DNA of 64,000 nucleotides from Tolypocladium sp. Sup5 PDA-1 (GCA_000750105.3 JPHH03000048.1:124001-188000), one strand, 5' to 3'. Shown: positions 1-12,266, counted from the stretch's first letter. Made by a program: numbers and translations. Notes: generated from the sequence alone by a model not told the origin.

Positions 1-749
1 GATGATGGGGGAGCTGTGGCGCATTTCAAGGAAAGTCCATATCTACTCTTCGGCTGGGCACGCTAGTTTTCCGATAGCCCGAATACCCTCACATAATAGC
101 TGTGATTGTGATCTGCTGCATTAACCTCCCATCCATCTCAAACAAAGCCCCCTTCCTATAATCTAAAATCTATCTTCGTACTAGCCAAGTACTGTAGCTA
201 AGCGAGTTGCCATCACGATCGACGTTAGATCCCGGCGTCAGGGCTTTACGACGATAAATTGATTAACCACGTATTCGATGCGAGCTATATTTCTTTGTCT
301 CATAACCATAGAATAGGCTCGTGCACATATTAGTTGTTAGCTAATTCTGACTATAGGAATCGGATGTAATTCAAAAGGCCGTAGCACATAGTGGTCTTTC
401 ACATAATCGCCGCCGCCGAGGACGATTCACTGAGATCCCCATGGATAGTCGCGTTAAAGCTCTATTTCTTTTGGGGATTCCAGGGCTCAATACAGTAGGG
501 CTCCAGCCAAAGACATGAGTTCCACTTGCGTCACAAAATATATTTGTCCCATTCACTTATGTTCATCACCTCTGATATATATTGTCTGTGCAGCTATGTA
601 CAGCAAAATATTGGCATATACAACTCGCAAAATATATACATGGAGAAATAAGCTTGCAATCTGCAAAGTTGTGGCAATAGTGACGAAGGCTGCCACCAAT
701 TTTCCGCTTCCAGCTATTGTTTATGCCAGACAAGCTTGTCGTTAGTAGC
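1..749. other. 3' flank of the chitinase gene, no gene seen
   Basis: AT-leaning sequence downstream of the chitinase stop. The open frames here are short and show no recognisable domain. It presumably holds the 3' UTR of the minus-strand chitinase gene; nothing else can be supported. Confidence 0.5.
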
Positions 750-2169
750 TTACTGGCAGGAAGACCACCACTGCCCGCCGTTGACACACTTGAAAGGAGG
801 CTGGCACTGCGTAGGACCCGTATAGCCCTGGCCGCCACATTGGCCCCACTGAGGAACAAGAGTTCCAGTAGGAGGGGGACTGGTAGTGGCGGTAGCGGTG
901 GTGGTAGTGGTGGTGGTACCTCCGCCAGGAGGAATGGTGGTCGTGGGACCGCCCTGAAGATCGGACACAACTTCGTTGAGGAAACCGTTGTTGGAGTACA
1001 GTTGAGACATATCCCACATCATGGCGCCGCCAAAGCTGCTGTACCCCTTGGACCAGTCGAAGGCCGCCTTGAGCTTGGAGCCGCTGGTGTAGCCGCCACC
1101 AGCACCGGGAGCGGCAGGGATACCAATGAGAAGCTTGATGTTCTTGTTCGGGCTCGTTGTCTTGGCCCAGTTATCCCAGACGTCGAAATTGAAGGCGTTC
1201 TGGGTCGTGGAGCCTTCCTGGAAGTTGGACACACCGCAGTAGTTGTTGTAGAATTGGATCATGATAAAGTCAAAGGAGACGGCGTTGAGGGCGGCACCAA
1301 CAGCAGCATCAGGATAGACACACTGAGGAGCAGCAGTCAGGTAGAACTTCTTGCCGCCAGCGGCATCCATGAGACTGCGAAGCTTTTGGCCGAAAGCAGG
1401 CAGGTTGCTGGCAGTGGACTCGAAGTCGAAGTCAAAGCCGTCCACCACTGCTGTTCCAAAGGGGCGATCAACAGTCTTGCCAGAAGGAACGGGCCCGAAC
1501 ATATCCCAAACCATCTGGGCCGCATTCTGGGCGTCACTGGCACTGCCCCAGCCGCCTTGAGTGTAAGTGGCACCAGCAAGAGACAGGATAATAGTCTTGT
1601 CATTTGTGCTCTGGCAGCCCTTGATGTCCGCCCTTCGATTCTTGTTAGCTTGTGCGTTTGTGAACAGCAGGAGACAGCTTGGGACTTACTCAATCTGGGG
1701 GCAACTCAAGACGTTTGGGTTGTCAGGGAACGCCGTGCAGTTATCACCAGCGTTGGCAAAGTTGGTGATAGGAGGAGTGATGCCGTTCATAAAGGCAACC
1801 GGGATGATCTGCACAATTTAGAATTCTTATAAGTCCATCTCTGGGCACAATTATCTCACGTCAACGTTGGTATCTGGTTGGGGATGGATTAGCTTTTGGA
1901 TCCTCCAGTTGGCAGATTTAGTGTTGTCTCTTACTGGAGCAGTAGTAGCTCAGACGCTGCTGAGCAAGAGGGCCGCTACCCTGGTTGTACGAGTTCTGAC
2001 CTGTCTCCTGGTTAGGTACAATTACGTCCAAAACGAAGCGGTAATCGGGCTGCTTACCCCAGTAGACAGCAACGTTCTTGCTGGATGCCGGGTTGAAGCC
2101 GGCTAGGGTGCCCGGAAGCATGGCTAGCATGCTGGCGACGGACGCCACGGTGAGGAAAAGCGGCGCCAT
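750..2169 (-). CDS. Secreted class III GH18 endochitinase with C-terminal CBM1
   Basis: Predicted secreted endochitinase that cleaves beta-1,4-N-acetylglucosamine chains in cell walls, for remodelling, scavenging or attack on other fungi or arthropods. My spliced model has five exons (2169-2058, 2000-1935, 1873-1860, 1808-1690, 1632-750) and 397 residues, in frame throughout. It has an N-terminal signal peptide (about residues 1-23), a GH18 barrel with the catalytic motif DGFDFDFE (acid Glu near residue 175), a Thr-rich linker (about 325-360) and a C-terminal CBM1 of about 35 residues with the spaced Cys and aromatic residues of that fold. CBM1 binds chitin or cellulose. The layout matches fungal subgroup B chitinases, such as the small CBM1-bearing enzymes of Trichoderma. 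Exon 3 is only 14 nt, so automatic gene finders may miss it. Seen: motifs and splice sites. Inferred: biological target. Confidence 0.9.
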
Positions 2170-5100
2170 AGCAATAAAGTGTCTCAGTAGCGAGTAGAGG
2201 ATGAGATCGCTTGAGCAATAGATACAAAGCTATTCAACAAACCTAATACCACCTGGGCAGACTATAAGAGAATGGAAGTCGGGATCGTCTGGTCGAGCAA
2301 GTTTTAAACTCTCTCATAAAGTCGGAGACGAACATGTCTATATATCATGCCTTGGGGCCAGCATGCCAGAGCATTGCGGATGACTAGTCCACTGCATCCT
2401 CCACCACGAGAGGAAGCCGCTTACCGCTCCGAGATAGCTTGAAAAGAGCGTATGTGACGTTGGACCGTGCCATGATAGTGTTATCCGCCTGTGAATCTGT
2501 GTGACAAGGGCGCGTGAGAGAAGTCGATAGCTTCCCACGGCAATGTTACCATACGGACCAGACGCCAGGATTGGTGGTGCTGGCATCTGACAGCCAGGGG
2601 GACTCCTACACAAGGTCAGTCCGGGGTCGGGCCGTGAAGTTCGGTTAGATTGTGGGTTCGAGGTTACCATGTTCCAGAATGGAGGTACAAAATCGACTGG
2701 AATTTTAAATTGGCAAGTTACCTTGGCGTTCACGCGACGCTTGCCGAGAGATGCTGACAAGAGGTGGTGTGCAAGACCTTGGTCAGGGGATTGTGCAGCC
2801 ACCAGGATCTCCTGACTGACAAGATCTTAGTGGGAGGGTGGACCGAGCTACTCCGTATGGATCTTGGCGGGCGCATTAATCACTCGTCAAATGAAGAGGA
2901 GTCAGAGGACTCCGTGGTTTTTCGGTGAGACATACTCGTAGAACGACTTTGTAGAATGTGCCAGATGATTGACCGTAGAAGCAATCACACCTTCATATCT
3001 TCCGTCGCGATGGCGGCGCCTCAAGCGCTGGGTTCGTGGCCCGCTCAAGCCGCTGTAGCTCCCGCCGTGGCGCAGTGGGGTTAGGTTGTTACCAGACGCC
3101 ACTGCCCCGGGGCCATTTGCTCATTATGGACACCGTGAACAAGCTTCAAAGTCCCGATATCACCCTGTTTGGTCACTTTTTGGTCACTGACAAGCCTAGG
3201 ATAAGCTCCTATTGGGCGGTCTTTGTCTACATGGTAGCACGAGGAGCCTCCATCATGATAGCACTTCTGCCATAAGGCTTCATGCAGCATCTCTGCCTCC
3301 GCCGTAACGTGGGAGACAATAGACGCCCGCCAACAGAGGGAACATCACACATCAACTTTCTATAGCCACCTTGATGGTGACGATTTTCTGCTCACAGCTC
3401 ACGATTGTGTGGCTATATTCTCATAGGTCAGCGGGGCAGCACGTGTAACATGGCCGGAGCCGGCACATGCAGTACCATGTTCTGTTACTTATTCAGGCAA
3501 AACCGCCTGCCCCGTTCGGCGTAGACCCCCATTAGGTATCTACGGAGTTCCGCGGTGCCGCCCTACAGCTGCCCCGCATCAGTGTACTGTATCATCCTGT
3601 TCTGCAAGAGGAAGCCACAACATGGTCAGGCGCATCGTCTGTTGGGCCAGATCTCAGGCCACATGTCCAACTAGCTCCTGGGCCATAAATTTCAACAAGC
3701 TGTTTAGCAATCGCGTCCAATGCTAAATGGATAGCAGCGCCGTACTCGTGGCATCGTAACTGGACATGCAAGATACCGCCAATATTACCACGCGCCACGA
3801 CAAGTGCAACCGGGGTCAACCCCCCGACACGGCAAGGCTACAAAGGCAGATAGATTGGCCCCGTGATATCCGCTGACCTTGTATTGTGTGCGGCAAAAGC
3901 TGATTTTTTTTCATGTTGGCAAGTCCTCCGGCTAATAGGACTCGTCCAATACTTACACTCCACCAAAAGTATGGGTACGGATACATAATCTCGACACCCT
4001 GGTTGAAAGCGTGGTTGCATCTATCTAGCAAACAGTTTCCAGCCCATGATGTGACCTCTGAGAAGGCACCCGCGCAGTTCTCAAGGGGGGTGGCAGCCAC
4101 GGCTTGGGAATGCGGAAGGCTTGTGCAGGGGTGTGTCGAGGAATATGGACAACTACGGATTATTATTGTATGGGAGGAATCGAAGCAATACCCACCGGCT
4201 GGACGGAGGGTATATCCGTTAACTCAAAACTACAGATGAGACGTTGGCACGATAATCACTGTCTCATTTATTCGATTTCGTCTACAGAGCTTCAGCCAAA
4301 GATATTCCAAATTAGCCCTATGCTGTATTAGTTCTACTAGCTAGAGGGGGTTGGTGTCGAACTATTTCGCCTGTTGTCGGCTCCACGTTGCTCTGGCGTC
4401 ACAAATTTGCTCGCAGGACTTAATCGTCATGTCGACAGACCTGCTTCTCTTTGGGCTGCATGCAAACGCGCGCACCATCCGACAGCCTCTCTTCCCGTGA
4501 AGGCAATGCTACTGTACCTCCTGGCGCCTCTCTGCCCCAGATTTTACGCGTCCCAACTCCAGTGACATGCCTCGAGCCAAACCCAAATATCCCCCACGTT
4601 GGCAGGCTACTGTTAGCTGTTTCATGCAGGTCTGTTCCGCCAAGCTTTCCACGATAATGCTGCATAGCGGGAGTAGTGCATGCAATCTAAAGATCGAGAG
4701 GGAAGCGTTCCTGAACAAGACCCGGGATTTCGGCGTACCCCACGTCCACCACGGCGCCACATTCTCACTTGGGAAGGTTGATATTACAGGTTCTCCCCGA
4801 TTTGGCTTCCCAGACCATTATCCTGTCGGTAACGTTACATCTCTGTTCCTGCACTCTAGTACTGCTAAGAGCCTTAGTTGATCCCCTCGTAGAGAGCCTC
4901 GCGTATAATAAAGAATAGCTTAGAGCGAATGTTATCATCCGGTCGCCATTGGTCCTTAGACTCCAGTGGAATGATGTGACGTCGCTGCTGGGCTCGCCGG
5001 CCGCGGCCTTTTCCATCACTAATGCCGTCGGTCGCGGCAGTCTTTTGAGCAGAAGATTGTGCAATAGATTATGCCGCCATGTGAGCGAAGAACTGCAGTG

Positions 5101-7453
5101 CGCATTGACAAGAGTTTTATAGAAACAATACGACTATTCTTCCGGCAAGAAATGACCAGAATGCGGGCGCGTATGGATGAGATGTCTACATGTATGTCCT
5201 TAACAGGTAACACATCCGAGCCGCAATGCAATGTTACCTAGCCTTTTTGAGTGTGACAGAAAGGGGTAAGGAGTACTCCGTACTTCGTACGTAGATCGGG
5301 GCTTGTAAGCTAGGTATACTCGTAGCCATATCGTGTGGATGTGGGTTCACGGATTCCACAGCTGAGTGAAACTTATTGTCGCGGGAAGATGGGGGTTGCC
5401 CGGGTTAGATCCGTGACAACTTGGTGTTGTGGGTAGTCGCCTGACAATTAGCCCGGTTCAGCGCTTCCCATGCTGCGTCACCGTTGTTTTCACTAATACT
5501 TACGCAGTATAGCACCACCATTCGACTTTCGCTATTCTTCGAGCAGACGGTGCTTGGCATCGAGACATACTCGATCCTGCTTCTCTGTGCCCTACCGCGG
5601 GTCGTTCAACTCTATAATGACAGCCGCAAATCGTGAGGCAGTCTCCTCCTTGGGCTCAAGATGTACGTACTCACATCAAACGACATCAAGGAATGCTCCA
5701 CCCTCCATGTACGCCTCGTGCCTTATGCCAAATGGCAGCGTACAGTGTATATGAAGTCCATAGCGCTATAGTTGCCGCTTGCCATCGATTGAACTCAATG
5801 CTAGGCCTAGCAGGCCTATAACGGTGTCGCCGTTTCTACCGCTGCTCTGGGCTTCGTCGATGCCATATTACTATGCCCTGAGCTGCCTAGAGCATGGCCT
5901 ATTAGTTCGTCTATCGAATATTTTCACTGTCTACCTTATTTTGTCTACCGTATTTGATAGGATATAGTGCCGCATGCTATGGCTGTTGGACGACTGGCGA
6001 CCGGCTATGGCGCTTCTGTTCTCAACCATGCCGAGAACCGAGATTTTCGTGCTCTTCCTAGAAGCTCTATGGAAACGAAAGAGTCTCCTGGGAGCGTGGA
6101 AATATCTGCGACCCGAGGCGACAAGCGGTATCGTGAACCGCAGCTTCTTTTGGCGACTCAACTCCAGTCCCTCTTGAGCCGGGACTTCAACACGACCTTA
6201 CGACTCGACACTTGTGGGACGGTGATGACAAGTATTGACCGATCTCATCGGCTTCTCTGGGAACTGAAAATACGTGGCAAGTTGGCAAAGTCTCTAAATC
6301 TCGTCGATATCACCTCATTCTCTCAGTGGGTAGTACTCCTAAAGGAGCTCTGGCACTTACTGTAGTTCCCGTCTTTGTTTCCTTGGATTCAAGTTCGCGC
6401 AATCGTTTCTGATTCGGCGAGTCATAAGCCTCGTGCAAGAGACACCCACTAGCCAGAATTGAGACAAGGATGCTAAGTTGGAGGTTGAGTTATCGCTATG
6501 AGCGAGGCCCGAATCCCAATGAATGTGTGATCAATTGATATGTGTATCTGTGTCACTCTGTCAGCTGCCCAGGGAGCCTGGAAAAGGGATTCCCTTTATC
6601 CTTTTAACTGTAGTCCCCGTGACCCCTATCCAGCTGTTGCCCCTATCCGGCGTTGGCTGTGTGTGTGTGTTAGTGGCGTCTGACTTCAATTGTAGCCCCT
6701 AGCGGCCCCTAGCAGCCCCTATTGACCTCGAGTCATCAATCCAACGAGGCTTCATTCTTCTAAGGAAGAATGTCTCTAGCCACCGTCTCTGAATACAGAC
6801 ATCCGAGTCATCAATGTAATGTGGCTGCCCAAGGGGCTGCCGAGTCAACCGGTCTATCCGACATGAGTGCATCCCAACACACACAACACACCACACCAGG
6901 TGAGGTGACGGTGCAAGTCTTTGCCCAGCGGAGCCATGCCGTACGCTTTGCGAGATCAGTGCCTCCTGCCCAAACAGGGAGGATTGCCCTGCATCGGCGG
7001 GAGTCAATTGGCCCGGGACGATTAAGTCAATGCTCTTTGTGGTTGTAAAGAAAGCGAAAGAATGTATTGTCGAAGCAAAGGGGTGGGCGGCTCGAGTCCC
7101 TATGTCAAAGGTGCTCGGCCCAACTGTCTGTCTCCGCCGCGCTCCCTGCCCCGGGATATGTGTCAGTCCCTAACACAAGACGCACGGTGCATGGTGCGGG
7201 CCTGTGCCCTAGGCCGTCGACGTCCGAAGTCAATCGGGTAAGAAATTATTAAGCAAAGCTGCTTAATAGCGTTGCGAGTACACGGCAAGTATCGAGGGTA
7301 CGCTAGTAGCTTTGCTATATTAATAAGAGATAAATAAGGTATAGCGTAAATCCTTAATAGTAACTAGTTAATCCGAGCGATTTATCTCCTTCCGCGAGGG
7401 TATCGTAACGATATTAATAACGGCGGCGGTGTTAGAAGGAAGGAAGGAGCCTA

Positions 7454-7535
7454 CTATAGGCGAGAGAGCCCGCTATAGGCGAGAGCCCGCCGTAGGCGCC
7501 TCCCCGGACGGGCGCCCCCCCGCGGAGGGGGAAAA
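7454..7535. repeat. GC-rich short tandem repeats and imperfect inverted repeat
   Basis: Two adjacent copies of a roughly 18-nt unit, CTATAGGCGAGAG(AG)CCCGC, begin at 7454 and 7473. They are followed by CCTCCCC...GGAGGGG arms around a G/C-only loop (about 7499-7530). The island sits inside AT-rich DNA, so it is an obvious composition outlier. It may be the end of a mobile element or a structured replication or recombination hotspot; nothing shows which. Confidence 0.5.
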
Positions 7536-7569
7536 GTATAAGTCCCCTAGTGTAAAAATCGAATTTAAT

Positions 7570-7621
7570 TTAAAAGTAAGGCTATAAACTTATACTCGAT
7601 ATGCTTAAAAGTAAGGCTATA
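7570..7621. repeat. 17-bp direct repeat, two copies
   Basis: TTAAAAGTAAGGCTATA occurs at 7570-7586 and again, identical, at 7605-7621, 35 bp apart start to start, in AT-rich DNA. It may be repeat-edge debris. No coding function is seen. Confidence 0.6.
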
Positions 7622-8387
7622 GTTATACCTTAGGTAGTTAAATATATAGTATTTTATAAGGTAGTAGTAGAAAAAAAGGAAACGAGGGCAGAAGGACCAA
7701 CAAGAGGAATTATACAGGATGTTTCCAGTGATTTCACGGTTGTGCATGATGCAAAGTACCTTGTTGGTTAACATAGGCTACCAGTTTGTATGGTCTTTGC
7801 TGTTATGTAGTGTACGAAATCACATTACTAACACAGATGACAGGATACAAAGGCCACTAACACATGCGCGACTGCAAACGGATAATGCAGCTAGCCGTAA
7901 TTAAAGACCCCAAGGGGAAGGTACAAACGCTTATTAGTCCCAAACATTTTGCTACCTTTCATATAAAGTGGCTTCTTAACAAAGTTTGTCGTACAATCAC
8001 AACAAAAAGATCCATTTACTTCCTTCTCTATAAAAATTCTCTTTTTTCTTACTCGAGATTCAAGCCGCCGCTCTCATTTTGTGAATACTATTCACTACGT
8101 TTTAAGGCTCTTGTGCCTGCAGGCGAGAACACGATACGATCCTCATTCTGCTAAACGTCGGTTAAACGACGGCCAAACTTCGGGTACCGCCTGAAGCAAC
8201 AGAAAAAGTATGTGAGTCAAGCGCCCTAATAGCTCACCTCGCCCCCGCCCAACTCACAATGCTGCTGTGGACGCGAGATGGGATAACATGTCGCCAGACT
8301 CGCCGTGAGATTCCGGATTTCCGAACTCTTAGACAGAGATTCTGACTGACAATTAGAAATAGCGATCCTGAATCCGCCTCTAACGAT

Positions 8388-9293
8388 ATGGCACCAACCG
8401 TATACCCCTACGTGCCAGGCCACGTCCTGACTACGACTATCAAAGGGAAGAGAGTCAGTCTCAAGGTTGAGAAGATATTTGTTCTCACTATGTGCCCTGT
8501 TATGCTCGTGCGGCACGGAGATACAAATGAAACCTATATTCTCAAGATCTTCGATCGGCGCTTTGGCGACTTTCGAGCAGAGGAAAAACACACGTCACAC
8601 TCTGACAAGGCCTTCAAAGACTATATTGATTCTGGCCTAGCTCAAGTAGCTTTAAAGCGTTTCGAGAATATGGATACCGCCGATATCTTGCTAGCTTGTG
8701 GCGAAGAATTCGAGGAGGCTTCTCCATGGAAACAACTTGGCTTGGACGAATGCAGGTACTATCGCATTACTCATGAGATGTTTACATGCGAGTGTCGCGC
8801 CTACGAGGAGCTAGTTACACTACAAGGTCAAAGTATACCGCGCTTTATCTCCACAGTCACCCTATTATCCGCGGATATGAGCACAAAGTCTCTTTACTTG
8901 GAGATTCCCGGTATCCTACTCGAATTTATCGATGGATTTAAACTAAAGGATATGTCCCTGCATGTTCCCGAAGAAAGATGGGATACTCTGATAGTTAACG
9001 CAATGGATATTGCGAGGAAGATTAATCGTATGGGTATTATTATAACGGATGCTGGAGTCAATAATACGATGGTACGCAGGGTACGGGGTGGAGGGTACGA
9101 GCCGGTGCTAATCGACTTTGGGAGTACCTTGTTTCGATCTGACTACGATCTCGACAGCCCCGCCGATGGATTAGGGACTTTTGAAGAAGTGTTAGGGATG
9201 TATTCGAATCCAGTGGCTATAGGCGGCGTTATGAAGATGATACTTCAAAGGAAGTATAAACATAGTGTTAAGGGCCTGAAGGATTTGCGTTAA
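8388..9293 (+). CDS. Kinase-like fold protein (fungal, function unknown)
   Basis: Uninterrupted 301-residue frame starting at ATG 8388. The key positions of a protein-kinase or aminoglycoside-phosphotransferase-like fold can be found: a possible ATP-binding Lys in YILKIFD (K53), a helix-C Glu in RAYEE (about E140), a hinge-like segment GILLEFIDGF (about 175-184), a catalytic-loop pattern TDAGVNN (D221, N226, the D-x4-N spacing of HRDxxxxN) and a metal-binding IDFGS (D243). There is no Gly-rich loop of classical form and no HRD triplet. Short divergent kinase-like proteins of this type are widespread in accessory regions of ascomycete genomes; their substrates are unknown. The gene has no intron, unlike most neighbours, and lies in an island between AT-rich tracts. 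Seen: motifs. Inferred: an active phosphotransferase is possible but unproven. Confidence 0.75.
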   Translation: MAPTVYPYVPGHVLTTTIKGKRVSLKVEKIFVLTMCPVMLVRHGDTNETYILKIFDRRFGDFRAEEKHTSHSDKAFKDYIDSGLAQVALKRFENMDTADILLACGEEFEEASPWKQLGLDECRYYRITHEMFTCECRAYEELVTLQGQSIPRFISTVTLLSADMSTKSLYLEIPGILLEFIDGFKLKDMSLHVPEERWDTLIVNAMDIARKINRMGIIITDAGVNNTMVRRVRGGGYEPVLIDFGSTLFRSDYDLDSPADGLGTFEEVLGMYSNPVAIGGVMKMILQRKYKHSVKGLKDLR

Positions 9294-9576
9294 ACGTTAG
9301 AGAGGTAATGAAGATACCGGCTATGATGAACTATTCAGATTCTGGATGTCTTTATGTTAGCCACGAGGTTCTTGATGACTCCGGCCTCTCAAAAGACTAT
9401 TAAAACGAAGCGTTGCAAAGTACCTGAAAAAGTTCGACTACGTTAAAGATTCCTGGGGCAGCACACAGAGACGAGTAACACATGCCAAAGTAGCGTAAAG
9501 AAACGGGTCAGAAGCGGGAAAATACCTCGAACAGTCCTTACATTTGCAGCAAAATAAAGTTCCGGCTACAGCCAAC

Positions 9577-10191
9577 ATGAGGAAGGTCTCCCAACCCTAC
9601 ATCTACACTCCGTGCAGGTCAATGCGGCCATGTTTAAGGCAATCGGCGTTTTGGCAAATTGCCCATTGCATCTCAAGGTGTCACGAGTGTGGGCTCCTTG
9701 TGGACCCGACGATGGACAAAGAGAAGCACTTGGCCAGCAATGTTCACGTTTGGCTAAAGGACTTGCCCGAGGAAGATCGCAACCAGTTCCTCACTTCGTC
9801 TTCTGAGATGGGCGAGATCATTCGTATCCGTCATATTGCTCAACAACATAAAGCGGTCAAGAAGCGAGAGTGCTCTGAATGCGGGATGCTGATGCATGAT
9901 GTGGTTTCGCATCGATCCTCCGATCACCTAGGAACCACCTGCTGGTTCCCGGGCTGCCAATTTTCAGCTAATAGCCAAGAAGATTTGAAAACTCACCTCT
10001 ACAGGGATCACATGAACAACATGGAGCAGGACGACAAGGGCCTCGTCTCATGTCCTTGGCCAGGTTGTCACTACACACCAAAGATGCGAGCCCTTTGCAG
10101 GATCAAAATGTGTCTCCGTTGGCATCAGGGTATGACGACACTAGCGAAGTCAGAGGATTCGGAACTGGAGGCAGATGAAGAAGAGCTATAA
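9577..10191 (+). CDS. C2H2-like zinc-finger protein, hypothetical
   Basis: Frame of about 204 residues from ATG 9577; the open frame extends upstream only through a TTG. Cys/His clusters are spaced like divergent C2H2 fingers: CHECG (about residue 35), CSECGMLMHDVVSH, CWFPGCQFSANSQEDLKTH followed by H, and CPWPGCHYTPK followed by a late C..H. It ends in an acidic tail (SEDSELEADEEEL). The CxxxxC...H...H spacing resembles fungal zinc fingers that read nucleic acid or bind partners, but none is a textbook finger. It lies 283 bp after the kinase-like gene on the same strand. The true start or an upstream exon is uncertain and the gene may be a degraded fragment. Confidence 0.5.
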   Translation: MRKVSQPYIYTPCRSMRPCLRQSAFWQIAHCISRCHECGLLVDPTMDKEKHLASNVHVWLKDLPEEDRNQFLTSSSEMGEIIRIRHIAQQHKAVKKRECSECGMLMHDVVSHRSSDHLGTTCWFPGCQFSANSQEDLKTHLYRDHMNNMEQDDKGLVSCPWPGCHYTPKMRALCRIKMCLRWHQGMTTLAKSEDSELEADEEEL

Positions 10192-11080
10192 GCCAGTTGG
10201 CCCGGCAGTGTGTGCGTGCGTAGATGGAAGAGGGCCATGCTGCGATTGTAAATATGGAAGCACACTTTGCAAGTGCATGAGACGAGTCGCAGTATATCTA
10301 GCAAATGAATCAGCCAACGATGACAAGAGAGGCATTGTCTCCGAGGAGCATTTCGTTATTCTCACCATGACCAGAAAGCAGCACCACAATGTGATGTCCA
10401 GTACAATATCCGTCTTCGTCGTGGCGGCACCGTCCCCGGGCAGTGCTGGATCGGCACTGTGCGGCCAAACGGCGCAGCAGCATTCCAGGGCGGCTGTGAG
10501 GCCCCAGCCTCGTACAGGCTCGCTGCGGCGACACGACGAAAGCGGCATGCGGATTGCCATCGCGCATCCCACAGATTGACGGATGCTGGGGAAAACCGCT
10601 CAGATCCATTTAGAGGGCCTAAACAACCGCCTGCAGGAGGACGTCGCGTCGAGGCGCAGAGCACGCAAGAGCGCTGCCTGCAGGCGCTTCGCCAGGACCC
10701 ACTTTTCCTACGGGGCCCAGACGGGTACAAAGTACCTTATGGGGATCCGCCGAAGCCGCCGCCGCCGGTCCGCAAACAAGAACGAAACCTAACTCTCTCC
10801 CTTTCGCTTGCGCACTTTGTCTCCTCCAACGACAAACTTCATCCTCCCCGTGCCCGACGAACGACGACAATCGCCGCCATTTTGACGTCGCGCTCCCGTC
10901 GCAGCTGAGCCCCGTTGCTCTCCTGCACGCGCCCGCCCTCTGCGGCGCCCAGCACACCCTTTTGCGCATGCGCCGATTGCATCCGAGCGTCGGAATCGCT
11001 ACCCCTCGCCTGTGACTCCTATGGTCGTCGTCATCCGCGCAGCCGACTCTTAACCGCACCCGCGCTCCGTCACCGCCGCC
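10192..11080. other. Intergenic, probable promoter and 5' UTR of the NMN adenylyltransferase gene
   Basis: GC-rich stretch with several overlapping open frames on both strands, none with a recognisable domain. Pyrimidine-rich sequence around 10790-10860 and 10900-10960 is typical of a fungal housekeeping promoter. No specific site can be assigned. Confidence 0.4.
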
Positions 11081-12266
11081 ATGGCCGCCGACTTTGATCT
11101 CGTCAAGCGCATGACGCCGCCTGACTACGTGTTTCCTTCACATCGGCTACGCACCTGCAGACCGGACCGCGTTCCCCTATGTCTGGTAGCATGCGGTTCC
11201 TGTGAGCCGCCGCCCCAACTGCCGCGTTCCATCGCGATCGCTGCTAACGGTAGATGAGTCTCACCTATCACCTTTCTACACCTACGCATGTTTTCCATGG
11301 CTCAGGATCACGCCCGCAACGAAGGTATGCAGGAACTTTCTTTGGACACGCCGTTTAGGCCGCTGATTGACTGACTGACTTGCGCTGTAGGCTTCGACGT
11401 CGTTGGCGGCTACCTGTCCCCTGTCTCTGACGGGTATAAAGTAAGTCTCAAGTTACACGACTAGAGGTAGTTCATAAGCACGAAGAAGGAGCATCTTCTC
11501 ATGCCACCGCGTCAGTAACCCCCTCGAGATTGTAACTATACTTACCTTTACTACTATAGAAGAAAGGTCTCGCGCCTGCTCACCATCGGATACGGATGTG
11601 CGAGCTCGCCGTCGAGCACACCTCCAAGTGGCTCACTATAGATAGCTGGGAGGCAAGAAGCCCAATTTTCTGTCCAACGGCAAAAGTACTCGATCACTTC
11701 GACTACGAGATCAACCATATTTTAGGCGGTATCGAATGCACCGACGGCACGCGCAAGCCCGCTAAGATCGTGCTCCTCGCCGGGGCCGATCTGATCCAGA
11801 CTATCAGCACGCCCGAGGTCTGGGACATGCGCGACGTCGACCACATCCTAAGCGACTTTGGCGTCTTTGTTCTGGAGCGCACAGGCACCGAGTTGGACTC
11901 GGCGTTGGCGAGCTTGAAGCAGTGGGAGAAGAATATCCATGTGATACGACAGGTGCGGCCCGCTCAATCTTGCGCGACGCATAGCCCTGTGCTCGGCCAA
12001 GGCTAACTTGCAACAGGTCGTGACCAACGACATCTCCAGCACCAAAGTGCGACTGCTTGTCAAGCGTGAGATGAGCATTGATTACCTGTGCGTCCCCAGG
12101 CCTGCAATCGTTCCCTAGCTCTACTCTAACGAAACCCTGTCGCAGTATTCCCGATGATGTCATCAACTATATTTACGAACATAATTTATACCGCGACCTA
12201 GACCTGCCCGGCAACAGCAAGGGCAAAGAGATTGCGGATGCTGCTGTCGGCCCAAGCGATGGCTGA
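11081..12266 (+). CDS. NMA1: Nicotinamide/nicotinic acid mononucleotide adenylyltransferase
   Basis: Joins NMN or NaMN to the AMP part of ATP to make NAD or deamido-NAD, the shared last adenylation step of the salvage and de novo NAD routes. My model has six exons (11081-11201, 11259-11324, 11391-11440, 11560-11952, 12017-12087, 12146-12266), 273 residues, all junctions in frame. The nucleotidyltransferase signature GSFSPITFLH spans the first intron (after about residue 40), followed by LRMFSMAQDHARN and GGYLSPVSDGYKKKGL. The C-terminal ISSTKVR motif that contacts ATP phosphates is in exon 5. Length fits compact fungal NMNATs, shorter than yeast Nma1 because the N-terminal extension is reduced. 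Read without splicing, the 5' part looks frameshifted; the 57-nt first intron resolves this. Confidence is high. Confidence 0.93.

Larger units (their letters stand above)
2170..8387. other. Gene-poor tract of about 6.2 kb, probably decayed repeat sequence
   Basis: No open frame here has a convincing domain, good length or a plausible splice model. Composition changes abruptly: mixed sequence to about 6.6 kb, short GCCCCT-type repeats near 6610-6720, AT-rich sequence from about 7250, a GC-rich island at 7440-7535, then AT-rich sequence again to about 8150. This is the usual look of mutated transposon debris in ascomycetes, but no coding remnant could be named. Confidence 0.5.

Noticed and set aside
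717..1832. 371-codon plus-strand frame over the chitinase gene
   Set aside because: Antisense shadow of a GC-rich, Thr-rich coding exon; no domain, and the minus strand splices to a clear GH18 enzyme.
2640..2670. GGTTCGA-like T-loop suggesting a tRNA
   Set aside because: No matching acceptor stem, D-arm or anticodon arm found around it.
3592..4100. Minus-strand frames faintly like ankyrin repeats
   Set aside because: Pattern too weak and broken to support a remnant call.
11200..11330. Apparent frameshift near the start of the NMN adenylyltransferase gene
   Set aside because: A 57-nt intron (11202-11258) restores GSFSPITFLH.
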